Assembly (NCBI GenBank): GCA_910588625.1
Contig: CAJUQN010000004.1
Location: 26,187 to 90,186 of the forward strand
Source of the DNA: an uncultured Oscillospiraceae bacterium
GTDB taxonomy: Bacteria > Bacillota > Clostridia > Oscillospirales > Oscillospiraceae
Reading direction: 5' to 3'
Length of the DNA: 64,000 bases
The notes under the pieces were generated by a model, which made no database searches, was not told where the DNA came from, and worked only from the letters and a program-made list of their open reading frames with translations. Shown here piece after piece: positions 16,928-25,318 of the stretch; the first letter of the stretch is position 1, and each line of letters starts with the position of its first letter. The position numbers and the translations under genes are program-made.

Positions 16928-18204
16928 GTCCGATCCTCCTTCTCCTCGACCTCACAGTACAAGGCGCCGTCGGATACCAGTACCTCCAACCGGTCCCCCG
17001 GCTGGGTCTGGGTAATAGACGACACCACATTCTCCCCTGCCCGGACGATGGCATAGCCTCGTCCCAGCACCTTTAACGGGCTCAGAGCGTCCAGACCAGC
17101 CGCCAGGCGGCCCAGCTGGCCCCGCTCCTTGGATAGCCTCGCCTTCAACGCCAGTGGGAGCCGTCCCTTTTGGGCGTTCAGCGCCTGCCGCCCCTGCTCT
17201 ATCTCGTTTCTCAGCGCTAGGCTCATACGTCGCCGCAAATCGTCCAACAGCAGCCGCCTGTCCTGAATAGGGGCCTTGACGCTTGTCAGCACGCGGCTAT
17301 TTTTCAACCGATCCAGCTCCCGTCTGGCTCCGCCCAGACGGGCTTGCAGCGCCCTGCCCAGCCGCCCGGACAGCTGGGCCAGCCGCGCCTGCTCTTCCAC
17401 CTGGTCCGGGACGGCCAGCTCCGCTCCGTTAGAGGGCGTGGCCGCCCGCACGTCCGCCACATAGTCGGCGATGGTCACGTCCGGCTCGTGGCCCACGGCG
17501 GAGATTACCGGGATGTTGGACAGGTAGATGGCCCGGGCCACGACCTCCTCGTTGAAGGCCCAAAGGTCCTCCTTGGAGCCGCCGCCCCGCCCCGTAATGA
17601 TAAGGTCGATATCCGACCGGTTATTGACTCGGTGGACAGCGGTAGCTATCTCCCCTGCCGCCTCCTGGCCCTGGACCCGGACAGGGACCACCAGCACCTC
17701 CGCCAGCGGCCACCGGGCCCCTAAAATGCGCAGCATATCCCGTACTGCCGCCCCTGCCGGGGAGGTCACCAGGGCAATTTTTTTCGGATATTTGGGTAAG
17801 GGCTGCTTATTTTCCTGAGAAAACAGTCCCTCCGCCTCCAGGCGGCGGCGCAGGCGCTCGAACGCCTCGTCCAGCGCCCCCCGGCCGTCCTGGAGCAACT
17901 CGGTGCAGTAGAGCTGATACTGCCCGTCCCTCGGAAATACGGATACACGGCCAAAGGCTACGGCCCGCATTCCGTTGGCGGGGCGGAATCTCAGCCGGAC
18001 TGCGTCCCCCCGAAACATGACGCACCGCAGGGAGCTCTGCTCGTCCTTCAACGAAAAGTAATGGTGCCCCGACGGATAGCACTTATAGTTGGAAATCTCT
18101 CCCCGCACCAATAGGCTGGTGAGCATAGGGTCCTCATCCATTAATGACTTCACATAACCATTGACCTGAGATACAGTATAGACAGGAAAATTTTCGATAT
18201 TCAC
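16918..18204 (-). CDS. xseA: Exodeoxyribonuclease VII large subunit
   Basis: The 428-residue protein has the N-terminal OB fold (YTVSQVNGYVKSLMDEDP, then VRGEISNYKCYPSGHHYFSL) and the catalytic domain with KIALVTSPAGAAVRDML, DLIITGRGGGSKEDLWAFN, and ISAVGHEPDVTIADYVAD. A coiled-coil region follows at the C-terminus. The start is GTG 18204, overlapping the stop of the TsaD-like gene by four bases (GTGA); an earlier in-frame start would encode residues out of character with the family. Confidence 0.95.
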   Translation of the reverse strand: MNIENFPVYTVSQVNGYVKSLMDEDPMLTSLLVRGEISNYKCYPSGHHYFSLKDEQSSLRCVMFRGDAVRLRFRPANGMRAVAFGRVSVFPRDGQYQLYCTELLQDGRGALDEAFERLRRRLEAEGLFSQENKQPLPKYPKKIALVTSPAGAAVRDMLRILGARWPLAEVLVVPVRVQGQEAAGEIATAVHRVNNRSDIDLIITGRGGGSKEDLWAFNEEVVARAIYLSNIPVISAVGHEPDVTIADYVADVRAATPSNGAELAVPDQVEEQARLAQLSGRLGRALQARLGGARRELDRLKNSRVLTSVKAPIQDRRLLLDDLRRRMSLALRNEIEQGRQALNAQKGRLPLALKARLSKERGQLGRLAAGLDALSPLKVLGRGYAIVRAGENVVSSITQTQPGDRLEVLVSDGALYCEVEEKEDRTWQ

Positions 18205-19145
18205 CCCTGCACCCCCCGTTCCAGCGCCCGATGGGTGAGGATGGCCACACCAAGGGCGTTGTCGGTGGCATACTGGGGTTGGGCAAATACTGCGCCACAG
18301 ATGCGCTCCATCCCGTCTCGGATTTGCCGGTTGGAAGACACCCCCCCGGAACACAGCACCGGAAGCCCCGGCCAGCGCTTCTGTGCCTCCTGCGTAGCCC
18401 GCAGAAGCACATTCATAATGGTGTCGATGGTAAACCGGGCGATGTTGGCAGGCTTTTCCCCCCGCTCCGCCAGCCCCTTCACCTTGTTCTCCATACCGGA
18501 AAGGGAGAAGTTCAGGTCGTTCAGCTTCACCCGGAAAAAACTGATATCGTCCGCCTCGGGATACAGCGCGTCCAGCGCCTTCCCCGCCGGAAAGGACAGA
18601 CCCAGCAGCACCCCGGCCCGGTCCACCAACTGACCCGCGGCGATGTCACTGGTACCGCCGATGACCTCCGCCCGGACGGTGTGGCCCTCTGGTTCCACCC
18701 GCAAAAGCTCTGTGGTGCCGCCGGACAGGTGCCAGGCCAGATGGGGCTTATCCATCAAATCCTCCCGGCCAGCGGACCAGGCCGCGGCGGCCACGTGCCC
18801 CTGCTGGTGGGAACAGGGATAGAAGGGCACTCCCAGCGCCGCCGCCAGGGTACGCCCCTCCCCCTCGCCCACCAGGAAGCAGGGCATATAGGACCCCTCC
18901 ACCTCCCTAGGCTGTGTGGAGGCGCCCACGGCGGCAATTTGATCGATGGCTCCATCGGCTCGGAGCTGTTCCACCATCAGGTGCAGCCGCTTTACGTGCT
19001 GAAACAGCGCGTCGCTCTGGCGCAGCCCCAGCGCCCCCTCGGGCACGGTGAGCAGCTTGCCCCGATTTTCCGCCGTTCCATTGCCGAACACGGCGGCGGA
19101 GGTGGTATAATTGCTGGTGTCAAAGCCCAGACACTGTTCACCCAT
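18201..19145 (-). CDS. TsaD/Kae1-family protein (COG0533 paralogue)
   Basis: The 314-residue protein is an ASKHA-fold member related to TsaD, which makes threonylcarbamoyl-adenosine in tRNA. It has GFDTSNYTTSAAVF at the N-terminus, the metal-binding histidines in CSHQQGHVAAAA, the nucleotide-binding LSGGTTELL, CSGGVSSNRQIR, and the late aspartate in ATDNALGVA. It is shorter than canonical TsaD and sits in the nusB-xseA operon. Clostridia often carry such a gene besides true tsaD, so I do not give the tsaD name. ATG 19145 is favoured by AGGAG eight bases upstream over the GTG at 19154. Confidence 0.78.
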   Translation of the reverse strand: MGEQCLGFDTSNYTTSAAVFGNGTAENRGKLLTVPEGALGLRQSDALFQHVKRLHLMVEQLRADGAIDQIAAVGASTQPREVEGSYMPCFLVGEGEGRTLAAALGVPFYPCSHQQGHVAAAAWSAGREDLMDKPHLAWHLSGGTTELLRVEPEGHTVRAEVIGGTSDIAAGQLVDRAGVLLGLSFPAGKALDALYPEADDISFFRVKLNDLNFSLSGMENKVKGLAERGEKPANIARFTIDTIMNVLLRATQEAQKRWPGLPVLCSGGVSSNRQIRDGMERICGAVFAQPQYATDNALGVAILTHRALERGVQG

Positions 19146-19150
19146 GCCCT

Positions 19151-19606
19151 TCACTCCTGCTCTGGCAGCTCCGAGCGCACGAAAGAGCCCAAAATGCCGT
19201 TGACGAACTTGACCACGTCGTCGTCTAGGTACTTCTTGGCGATCTCTACTGCCTCGTTGATGGACACCTTATTGGGGATGTCCGGCATATACAGAATTTC
19301 ATACATAGTCACCCGCATGATGGCGGAGGCCACCCGGTCAATGCGGGAGAACCGCCAGCCCTTGGCGTACTTCTCGATGTAGCCGTCCAGCTCAGCCCCG
19401 TGGCCGCCAACGCCCAGCACCAGCTTGGTGATGTAGTCCAATTCCCCGTTGCCAGGGAATTCGACGTACATTGGCTCGACCTTGGCACGTTGGGCAAAGG
19501 ACTCCTCGGTCAGCTCCCGTTCCAAAAGCTGCTGGGCCCGTTCGTCGGAAAAGGCCAGCTCAAAGGCGAAGTGGACGGCGATCTCCCGGGCGGTGCTTCT
19601 GTTCAT
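19151..19606 (-). CDS. nusB: Transcription antitermination factor NusB
   Basis: NusB binds boxA RNA with S10 and supports rRNA antitermination. The 151-residue protein starts NRSTAREIAVHFAFELAF and ends with the helical core RIDRVASAIMRVTMYEIL and IPNKVSINEAVEIAKKYLDDD...FVNGILG. GGAGGAG lies just upstream of ATG 19606. It is the first gene of the 12-gene minus-strand unit running to the HAD phosphatase. Confidence 0.95.
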   Translation of the reverse strand: MNRSTAREIAVHFAFELAFSDERAQQLLERELTEESFAQRAKVEPMYVEFPGNGELDYITKLVLGVGGHGAELDGYIEKYAKGWRFSRIDRVASAIMRVTMYEILYMPDIPNKVSINEAVEIAKKYLDDDVVKFVNGILGSFVRSELPEQE

Positions 19607-19687
19607 GGAAACTCCTCCTCTCCCGGCGGGTCCGCCGCCGGCACTCTCTTAGGGGGGTCATAATAACCCATTTTGCATATTCACCTT

Positions 19688-19693
19688 ATTATA
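19688..19693 (-). promoter_or_regulatory. Probable -10 element of the nusB operon promoter
   Basis: Minus-strand TATAAT (19688-19693) about 80 bases before nusB, preceded by a T-rich tract. The -35 region at 17-bp spacing is poor, so only the -10 is called. It lies after the asp23 terminator, consistent with a new transcription start. Confidence 0.5.
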
Positions 19694-19750
19694 CACGAAT
19701 ACTGAAAAAAAAGAAACCCCTTTTTCCATCAAAAAGAGGAGAATAACAGG

Positions 19751-19781
19751 AAAAAGAGCCGGGAGCTTTACCCCCGGCTCT
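19751..19781 (-). terminator. Terminator after the Asp23 gene
   Basis: Stem AGAGCCGGG with its complement around a short loop, followed on the minus strand by TTTTTCC. It separates the asp23 unit from nusB. Confidence 0.85.
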
Positions 19782-19796
19782 GATCAAACTGCCCAT

Positions 19797-20165
19797 TTAC
19801 TTCTGGAAGCTGACTCCCACCACGGTGACGTTGACCTGGGAGACCTCCAGCCCGCTGGTGTTCTCCACGGCGCTGAACACCGCCTCCTGCACCGCCTTAG
19901 CCACCTCAGTAACCACGTAGCCGTAACGCACCAGGATGGGCAAATCCACGGTCACCCGCTCGTCCTCCACCTCCAGACGCACACCCTTGGTCAGGGCCTT
20001 GCGGTTGGCGGTGGCGGCGCCCTCGCTGCTCAGGCCGGACCCCAGAGAGCTGACGCCCTCCACATCCACAGCCGCCGCCGCGGCAATGATGGTTAAAACC
20101 TCCTCGGAAATACTGACGCTGCCCAGCTCGCTCTCGTGGGAGATATATTCCCTGCCTTCGGCCAT
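19797..20165 (-). CDS. Asp23/Gls24 family envelope-stress protein
   Basis: The 122-residue protein has the Asp23 pattern: VSISEEVLTIIAAAAAVDVEGV near the N-terminus, then VRLEVEDERVTVDLPILVRYG and VQEAVFSAVENTSGLEVSQVNV. Family members are small cytosolic proteins, some tethered near the membrane and linked to cell-wall stress or fatty-acid metabolism; the molecular role is not settled. In Clostridia a gene of this family commonly sits just before nusB, as here. It has its own promoter and terminator. Confidence 0.9.
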   Translation of the reverse strand: MAEGREYISHESELGSVSISEEVLTIIAAAAAVDVEGVSSLGSGLSSEGAATANRKALTKGVRLEVEDERVTVDLPILVRYGYVVTEVAKAVQEAVFSAVENTSGLEVSQVNVTVVGVSFQK

Positions 20166-20198
20166 GTCGCCTCACGCTCCTTTACCAATGCTGAGGCT

Positions 20199-20227
20199 AT
20201 TATACCACCCTGTCCATCAAATTACAA
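20199..20227 (-). promoter_or_regulatory. Promoter of the Asp23 gene
   Basis: Minus-strand -35 TTGTAA (20222-20227), 17-bp spacer, -10 TATAAT (20199-20204), about 35 bases before the start codon. It would allow vegetative expression independent of the spoIIIA operon. Confidence 0.7.
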
Positions 20228-20244
20228 TCTTTATTTTCTCTGGT

Positions 20245-20862
20245 TCAGGGTTCGGTTTCGATGACCTTGATCTTATCGGCGGAAAGGCCGGTCTCCTCCT
20301 TAACGATCTCCATGATCTTGGTCACGTCGTTTTCACTCAGGCCATTCTCCGTGGATGACACCACCACGCTGGCGCTGTTATCGTTGATGAAGCATACGCA
20401 GTCGCCGTAGCCCTTGGCGGTGACCAGGTTTTCCACCTGAGCCTCGGACATGGTCAGGTCCGCCATCGCCTGGATGGAGGCGTTGGCCTCGTCAATGATG
20501 TCCTGCTGGGCCCCGGCGTCAGCCGCCGCCTGCTGGAGAAGTTGAAGGGCGCTGTCCCGGGCCTGCTGGCGGTTCAGCCGGGCAGAGGCAAAATAGCCGG
20601 TGCTCTCCCCTGCTGCGCTGGGGGAAGCGCTGGGATCGGCAGAGGGCTGGGCGCTGGACTGGGCATCCCCCGCCGTCTTTCCGTCTCCGGTCTGCTTGTC
20701 ATCCTTGCCGTTGACCAACGCTGCCTGGCCCAGCAGCTTGCCGCCACCCTGGCTGTCCGCTCCCGCCGTGGTCTCCCGGCCATAGGACCAGTTTAAGTAC
20801 ACCGCCGCGCCGACAAACAGCACGATGGCCACCACAACCGCATTCCTTTTCCACACACTCAT
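20245..20862 (-). CDS. spoIIIAH: Stage III sporulation protein AH
   Basis: SpoIIIAH sits in the outer forespore-facing membrane of the mother cell and forms a ring that pairs with forespore SpoIIQ. The 205-residue protein has one N-terminal membrane segment (NAVVVAIVLFVGAAVYLNW), a low-complexity linker rich in Ala, Ser, Pro and Asp (about residues 55-90), and a C-terminal ring-building domain (LNRQQARDSALQLLQQAA to the end) of the SpoIIIAH/YscJ-like type. It is the last gene of the operon, 162 bases after spoIIIAG, with AGGAGG upstream of ATG 20862. Confidence 0.92.
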   Translation of the reverse strand: MSVWKRNAVVVAIVLFVGAAVYLNWSYGRETTAGADSQGGGKLLGQAALVNGKDDKQTGDGKTAGDAQSSAQPSADPSASPSAAGESTGYFASARLNRQQARDSALQLLQQAAADAGAQQDIIDEANASIQAMADLTMSEAQVENLVTAKGYGDCVCFINDNSASVVVSSTENGLSENDVTKIMEIVKEETGLSADKIKVIETEP

Positions 20863-21024
20863 TGTTCCGTCCTCCTAATTTTCAATGTTGGGGGCCTCAT
20901 CCCCTGTGTTGTCACGCTTCACCTGTTGGCAATGCGGCTCTAAGCTCTCCGACTCCGCAAATCGTCCTGCGCCGCCTTCAGCGGCTTCCGGCCAATCTGC
21001 TCCGCTCCGATCTTAGCCCGCTGC
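20863..21024 (-). other. Intergenic stretch between spoIIIAG and spoIIIAH
   Basis: An unusually long gap for this otherwise overlapping operon. I see no convincing reading frame, terminator or promoter in it, apart from the spoIIIAH ribosome-binding site. Confidence 0.5.
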
Positions 21025-21555
21025 TTACGACGGTTCAGCGCTTCCCTTGCATATCGTGATCCGGTCCGCTCCCAGGCCCGTCAGCGCCGCTACTGCCTGG
21101 GTCAGCAATAAGCGCACCTCCGCCTGGTCTCCTCCCTGGCTTACCACCACCGCGCCCTGGAACGTCGGACCACGCTGGACACGGACCACCGCCTCCTGAC
21201 CCGAGCCGGTGTTGATAACCACCGTTTTCTCCTCCACGCTGTTCCCCCGCTCGGTGACGGAGGTGGAGCGGTCGGTCAAGGGCACCTGTTCCATGCCGCT
21301 TTTTACGGTGAGGGTCACCGTCACCTTTCCGGCCCCCTCCACCTGGGACAGGGTCTGCGAAAGTTTTTCTTCCAATGCGGCCAGGTCGAAATCCTGGGCA
21401 GCGCTGTCCGGCAGGGTCCCTCTTAACTGCTCCTCTCCTTCCGCAGGCCATAGCAGTAGCACCAGCCCCACGATCAGGATGAGCAATACATATTTGTACT
21501 TGTCCAGCAGCTTCCAAATTTGTTCCGTTTTTGGCAATTTCCATTGGGACTTCAT
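21025..21555 (-). CDS. spoIIIAG: Stage III sporulation protein AG
   Basis: SpoIIIAG forms a large ring in the intermembrane space of the feeding-tube complex. The 176-residue protein has a single N-terminal membrane helix (YVLLILIVGLVLLLWP). A ring-building motif domain follows, including LAALEEKLSQTLSQVEGAGKV, VTLTVKSG and GAVVVSQGGDQAEVRLLLTQ. The start ATG 21555 overlaps the spoIIIAF stop (ATGA) and has GAGGAG upstream. Longer in-frame starts fall inside spoIIIAF. Confidence 0.93.
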   Translation of the reverse strand: MKSQWKLPKTEQIWKLLDKYKYVLLILIVGLVLLLWPAEGEEQLRGTLPDSAAQDFDLAALEEKLSQTLSQVEGAGKVTVTLTVKSGMEQVPLTDRSTSVTERGNSVEEKTVVINTGSGQEAVVRVQRGPTFQGAVVVSQGGDQAEVRLLLTQAVAALTGLGADRITICKGSAEPS

Positions 21556-22046
21556 GACTGTATCTCCTCGTAATACTGACGCTGGGCGGGTATGCCCAAC
21601 TCCTCCTCCAGCAGCCACTCCAGCTGAGCGCGCTGCTCCTGTGTCCATGCACCTTGGGCGGTGACCTCCCAGGGGCAGGGCACGCCGTCCTCATCATATC
21701 TGTAGGTCACCTCCGCCGCACATTCAAAGCCAAGCTCTCTCGCCTTGTCCATAACATATGCGGCGGTTTCCTCCTCTATGATACTCAAATAAAACTGGTC
21801 GCTCCGCTCTTCCAGCTCCAGTTCATAACCCTTGGTTTTGTTTCGCCAGCCCTCGACAGCCTGGGTCAGAGCGGAACCGTCCAGCACGCGCACCACCGGC
21901 CCCACCGCCGCCAGCAGGAGGGCCAGGCCCCCTGCCAGCCTGCACACCTTTTTTGCGCTCCCTTCCGGAGCCAGAGTTTCCGCCAGCGCCAGCACCAGCG
22001 CCGCCGCCGTCACCCCCAGCAGCCACTGCCGCACCAGCCCCATCAT
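21552..22046 (-). CDS. spoIIIAF: Stage III sporulation protein AF
   Basis: The 164-residue protein has two N-terminal hydrophobic segments (WLLGVTAAALVLALAETL and LAGGLALLLAAVGPVVRVL) and a soluble C-terminal domain, as SpoIIIAF does. Its stop and start overlap neighbours by four bases each (ATGA). The C-terminus (WLLEEELGIPAQRQYYEEI) is weakly conserved. Assignment rests strongly on position between AE and AG. Confidence 0.88.
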   Translation of the reverse strand: MMGLVRQWLLGVTAAALVLALAETLAPEGSAKKVCRLAGGLALLLAAVGPVVRVLDGSALTQAVEGWRNKTKGYELELEERSDQFYLSIIEEETAAYVMDKARELGFECAAEVTYRYDEDGVPCPWEVTAQGAWTQEQRAQLEWLLEEELGIPAQRQYYEEIQS

Positions 22047-23143
22047 ACGGCGCTCACCGACACGCAGGACACCAGGGCGATGAGCAGGAGGAGGCAGCAG
22101 GCCCCCGTCATCCCCAGCACCAAGCCAAAAGCGGAGCTGAGGCGGTCCACCAAGGTACAGGCCGGACCATTGCCCAGGGCGCAGGCCAGAGCCGCCACCA
22201 GCTTATAGGTCAGGTAGTGCACCGCCAATCTCAGCAGAGGCAACAGACAGATGCCCAGGATGGTCACCATACCGAATACCCCCACCGTCCCCCGGAGGAC
22301 CCCCGCCGAAGCCAGCACCGTTTCCGCCGCATCGGACAGGATTCCTCCCACCACCGGCACCGCCCCGGAGATGGCGAATTTTGCCGCCTTTACCGCTACC
22401 GCATCCGCCGTCCCGGCCACCACGCCGCTGGCGGTGAGGTAAGCCACAAAGGCGGTGGTGACGATGGTCAGCACAGTGGTCACAGTCCATTTGAGCAGGT
22501 CTGCCATGCGTTTCAGTTCCTCCCTTCCCAGCGCCGCCTGGGCCACACAGGCGGCGATATAGCCGTACAACAACGGCACCAGCAGGCCGCTGATAAGGTC
22601 GATGAGCAGGTTGGAAAACAGCGCCGCCGCCATCTGCCGGGCCGCCGCGCCCGTGACCGCGCCCGTGGCCGCCGACGCCACCGTCACGGCAGGCAGGAGG
22701 ACATTGGCAAAGGAGCTCATTTTCTCGATGGCTCCCGTTCCCATACCCAGGAGGGAGTTTACATCCGCCACCGCCACCGCCGTCACCGCCAGCGTCCCAG
22801 CCAGGGACGCTGCCTTCACACTGCTTTTGCCCAGCTCTCCCGCCGACTCCGCCAGAGCGCAGAACAGCAGAATGACCAGCAGGAGCGCGCCAGACCGGGC
22901 CGCGCGGCGGACCACGCCGCCCAGCTCTCTCGTACCTGTGTCCACCAGGTTTTCCAGGCCCTCGTCCAGACTGGCGCCGTATTCCGCTTCTCCACCGTTT
23001 TCCTCCGCCGCCTGCTGGAGCTCGTCCACTTCAATCAGCTTCTCCTGCCGCTGAAGCACTTCCTCCCCTGTCAGAGCTCTGACGGGAAGAAATAAAATGG
23101 ATATGAGCGTCAGGGCTAAAAAAGCCCCCCATCTTTTATCCAT
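22043..23143 (-). CDS. spoIIIAE: Stage III sporulation protein AE
   Basis: Polytopic membrane protein of the mother cell to forespore channel. The 366-residue product has a cleavable-looking signal (MDKRWGAFLALTLISILFLP), then multiple hydrophobic helices, for example ALLLVILLFCALAES and LISGLLVPLLYGYIAACV. The typical block SGAVPVVGGILSDAAETVL lies near the middle of the C-terminal half. ATG 23143 was chosen because GAGGAG lies seven bases upstream and it gives a good signal peptide; an upstream start would overlap spoIIIAD and add a cysteine-rich stretch. Confidence 0.93.
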   Translation of the reverse strand: MDKRWGAFLALTLISILFLPVRALTGEEVLQRQEKLIEVDELQQAAEENGGEAEYGASLDEGLENLVDTGTRELGGVVRRAARSGALLLVILLFCALAESAGELGKSSVKAASLAGTLAVTAVAVADVNSLLGMGTGAIEKMSSFANVLLPAVTVASAATGAVTGAAARQMAAALFSNLLIDLISGLLVPLLYGYIAACVAQAALGREELKRMADLLKWTVTTVLTIVTTAFVAYLTASGVVAGTADAVAVKAAKFAISGAVPVVGGILSDAAETVLASAGVLRGTVGVFGMVTILGICLLPLLRLAVHYLTYKLVAALACALGNGPACTLVDRLSSAFGLVLGMTGACCLLLLIALVSCVSVSAV

Positions 23144-23153
23144 AGCGCACTCC

Positions 23154-23540
23154 TCACAACAGCTGGATGAGCACATCCAGCACCGCCGACATCAGCGGGA
23201 GCGCCGCCGCCAGTGCAAGGGCTGTGCCGGACAGTTCCACCGCTGAGGCAAGCCCGCCCTCCTGGGCATCTTTGCAGAAATCCGCCGCCAATCGGGTAAC
23301 AATGGCGATACCCGTTGTCTTCATCACCGGCTCCACCACTTGGGCGGACAAGCCCCCAGTCTGGGCCAGCTTGTCCGCCAGATTCATCACCGCGGTCAGC
23401 GCCCCGGAGCAATACAGCACGACCAGGGCGCACGCCCCTACCCCTAGGGCAAAGGCAATTTCCGGCGACTGCTTGCGCACCACCACGGCGCACAGCGCCG
23501 CCGTCACCGCCGCCGCCGCGATCTTGACAATGCCGCTCAC
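23154..23540 (-). CDS. spoIIIAD: Stage III sporulation protein AD
   Basis: The 128-residue protein consists of about four hydrophobic helices (IVKIAAAAVTAALCAVVV, IAFALGVGACALVVLYCS, and a C-terminal pair) and the pattern VVEPVMKTTGIAIVTRLAADFC typical of SpoIIIAD. Start is GTG 23540, overlapping the spoIIIAC stop by four bases. It probably forms part of the membrane base with AB, AC and AE. Confidence 0.92.
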   Translation of the reverse strand: MSGIVKIAAAAVTAALCAVVVRKQSPEIAFALGVGACALVVLYCSGALTAVMNLADKLAQTGGLSAQVVEPVMKTTGIAIVTRLAADFCKDAQEGGLASAVELSGTALALAAALPLMSAVLDVLIQLL

Positions 23541-23731
23541 AGCCCGAACAGGTCCTTGACCAGGTTGAACAGGTCGTTGATCTGCTGCACCACGATCATC
23601 AGCACCACCACCAGCGCCACCAGGGTGGTCATGGTGGCCATCTCGTCCCGGCCCGACCGGGTTAGTACCTGGTTGAGCACCGACACCAGAATCCCGATGG
23701 CCGCAATTTTGAAAATCAGGTCCACATCCAT
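23537..23731 (-). CDS. spoIIIAC: Stage III sporulation protein AC
   Basis: A 64-residue membrane protein with two helices: LIFKIAAIGILVSVLNQVL and MTTLVALVVVLMIVVQQINDLF. The short loop SGRDEMA between them is characteristic of SpoIIIAC. GGAGGA precedes ATG 23731. Confidence 0.93.
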   Translation of the reverse strand: MDVDLIFKIAAIGILVSVLNQVLTRSGRDEMATMTTLVALVVVLMIVVQQINDLFNLVKDLFGL

Positions 23732-23750
23732 CGTCCGTCCTCCTATGTAA

Positions 23751-24260
23751 TCAAATCAGTAAAATCGCAAGGAATAATCCCGCCGTCATCCCCAGCACGC
23801 CGTACACCCGGCCCAGCCTCCGGCGGTCGTCCGACGCCTCCCCTTGCAGGCTGCGTAAACTTGCCGCCGCATCCTCCAGGGCTACGCGCTGGCTGTCACC
23901 GTCATACCGGCCCAGCACCAGGCCCAGGCGGTCCAGCAGGGCCTGATCCTCCTCCGTCAGGCGAAGGGGGGCAGCTGACAGGCTATCCCGCCACACCTGT
24001 TGGAATGCCTGTCCATCTGACTGCTCCACTCTCTGGGCGCTTTGGGCAAAAAATTGCGCCGCCGGACCATGCGCAGCCTTCGCCGCCGCCGCCAGCGCCT
24101 GGGGTAACGGAGCCAGCCGCCACCCAAGCTCCCGCTGGAGTACATCCAGCCCCGCCGCCAACTCACCCAGATCACGGACCCGGCCGTCCAGGCGGGCCAC
24201 GCCTGCCAAGCCCAGAGCCCCGCATCCAGCAATGACCAAAAGGGCCCCAAACAAACGCAT
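23751..24260 (-). CDS. spoIIIAB: Stage III sporulation protein AB
   Basis: The 169-residue protein has membrane helices at both ends (LFGALLVIAGCGALGLAGVA and MTAGLFLAILLI) around a helical cytosolic domain containing LDVLQRELGWRLAPLPQAL, the GspF-like pattern of SpoIIIAB. Its ATG overlaps the spoIIIAA stop by one base. In the type II secretion analogy it would be the inner-membrane platform contacted by the SpoIIIAA ATPase. Confidence 0.92.
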   Translation of the reverse strand: MRLFGALLVIAGCGALGLAGVARLDGRVRDLGELAAGLDVLQRELGWRLAPLPQALAAAAKAAHGPAAQFFAQSAQRVEQSDGQAFQQVWRDSLSAAPLRLTEEDQALLDRLGLVLGRYDGDSQRVALEDAAASLRSLQGEASDDRRRLGRVYGVLGMTAGLFLAILLI

Positions 24261-25162
24261 CACGGCAAGACCTCCACACGGGCGGACCGGACCGCGCCCC
24301 GGAACTCCAGCACCACCAAGCGCCGGAACACCCTCGCTGCTAACAGCTCCCGGTAGGCGGGACGGCGGTCCAGATCGTCCACTCCGACGCCGTGGGCGGT
24401 GGCGATGAGAGACACGCCGCACCCTGCTGCCTCGATAACAGCTCGAGCATCCTCGAGCTGGGTGACTTCGTCCACCGCCGCCACCTGCGGATTCATCCCC
24501 CGGATAAGGATGGACAGTCCCTCCGCCTTAGCGCAGCCGTCCAGCACATCCGTATGACGGCCCACGTACAATTGAGGGGTTCCCCGCCAAAGGGCGGCGA
24601 TCTCCCCCCGCTCGTCGGCCACCGACACGCGGAGGGGCAGTCCTGCCTCCCCGTCGGATAAGGAGCGTACCAGCTCCCGCAAAAGAGTGGTCTTCCCTGC
24701 CCCCGGCGGAGCCAAGATCAATGTACTCAAAAACTGCCCATCCTCCATCAGTCCTGGTAAAAGCGGCTCCGCCAGCCCTGTGACAGGCTTCGCAACCCGA
24801 ATGGATAGAGACGACAGCTCTCGGAGCGTAACGATGCGTCCGTCCTTTTTCACCACCGTGCCGCACAGCCCCACCCGGTGTCCTCCTTTGAGCGCCACAA
24901 ACCCCTGGCACACCTTGTCCAGCGCCGTGTGGGCGGAGGACTGGGTGGCGTTCTCAAGTACCTGGCGAAGCTCATCCTCTCCGATGGGCGGGCTGTTGAT
25001 CTCCGTCTCTCCCTCCGGCAAAAGGACCGTCATGGGGAACCCCCGGCGGAGGCGGAACTCCTCCAAAGCGTCCAGCTTGTCCGCTTCCAGCGTTTGCAGA
25101 CCGTCCCGCACCGGCCTGGGCAGCACTGACGCCGCCTGCTCCCACGGCTTTCTTTTGTCCAT
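24260..25162 (-). CDS. spoIIIAA: Stage III sporulation protein AA (secretion-type ATPase)
   Basis: ATPase of the SpoIIIA channel. The 300-residue protein has Walker A LAPPGAGKTTLLRELVRSL (about residues 149-167), the Walker B-like VAAVDEVTQLEDARAV, and RVSVADERGEIAA between them. The N-terminal half carries FRLRRGFPMTV and GGHRVGLCGTVV, typical of the family. ATG 25162 is preferred because AGGTGA lies six bases upstream; a GTG 18 bases earlier is possible. It is the first gene of spoIIIAA-AH. Confidence 0.94.
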   Translation of the reverse strand: MDKRKPWEQAASVLPRPVRDGLQTLEADKLDALEEFRLRRGFPMTVLLPEGETEINSPPIGEDELRQVLENATQSSAHTALDKVCQGFVALKGGHRVGLCGTVVKKDGRIVTLRELSSLSIRVAKPVTGLAEPLLPGLMEDGQFLSTLILAPPGAGKTTLLRELVRSLSDGEAGLPLRVSVADERGEIAALWRGTPQLYVGRHTDVLDGCAKAEGLSILIRGMNPQVAAVDEVTQLEDARAVIEAAGCGVSLIATAHGVGVDDLDRRPAYRELLAARVFRRLVVLEFRGAVRSARVEVLP

Positions 25163-25190
25163 ACCGTTCACCTGCCTCACTCGTTACCCC

Positions 25191-25219
25191 ATCCTATGAG
25201 GGCGTGTCCCACAATATTC
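25191..25219 (-). promoter_or_regulatory. Candidate sigmaE promoter of spoIIIAA-AH
   Basis: Minus-strand GAATATT (25213-25219), 14-bp spacer, CATAGGAT (25191-25198). This matches the mother-cell sigmaE pattern (ATA-rich -35 and CATANNNT -10) and lies about 30 bases before spoIIIAA. SigmaE control of spoIIIA is established in Bacillus subtilis. Confidence 0.65.
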
Positions 25220-25255
25220 CAGTTCCGTCATTTACAAGTTTGAAACAACTTCTTG

Positions 25256-25284
25256 CTGACACAGAAACGCTCTGATGCTATAAT
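25256..25284 (+). promoter_or_regulatory. SigmaA-type promoter of the two-component operon
   Basis: -35 CTGACA (25256-25261), 17-bp spacer, -10 TATAAT (25279-25284), 35 bases before the response regulator start. Confidence 0.75.
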
Positions 25285-25318
25285 TGTGACAGCTTCAACA
25301 CAAGTGGAGGAGTGCTCT

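Noticed and set aside
20863..21024. A missed small gene between spoIIIAG and spoIIIAH
   Set aside because: No frame with a start, ribosome-binding site and sporulation-like sequence was found.
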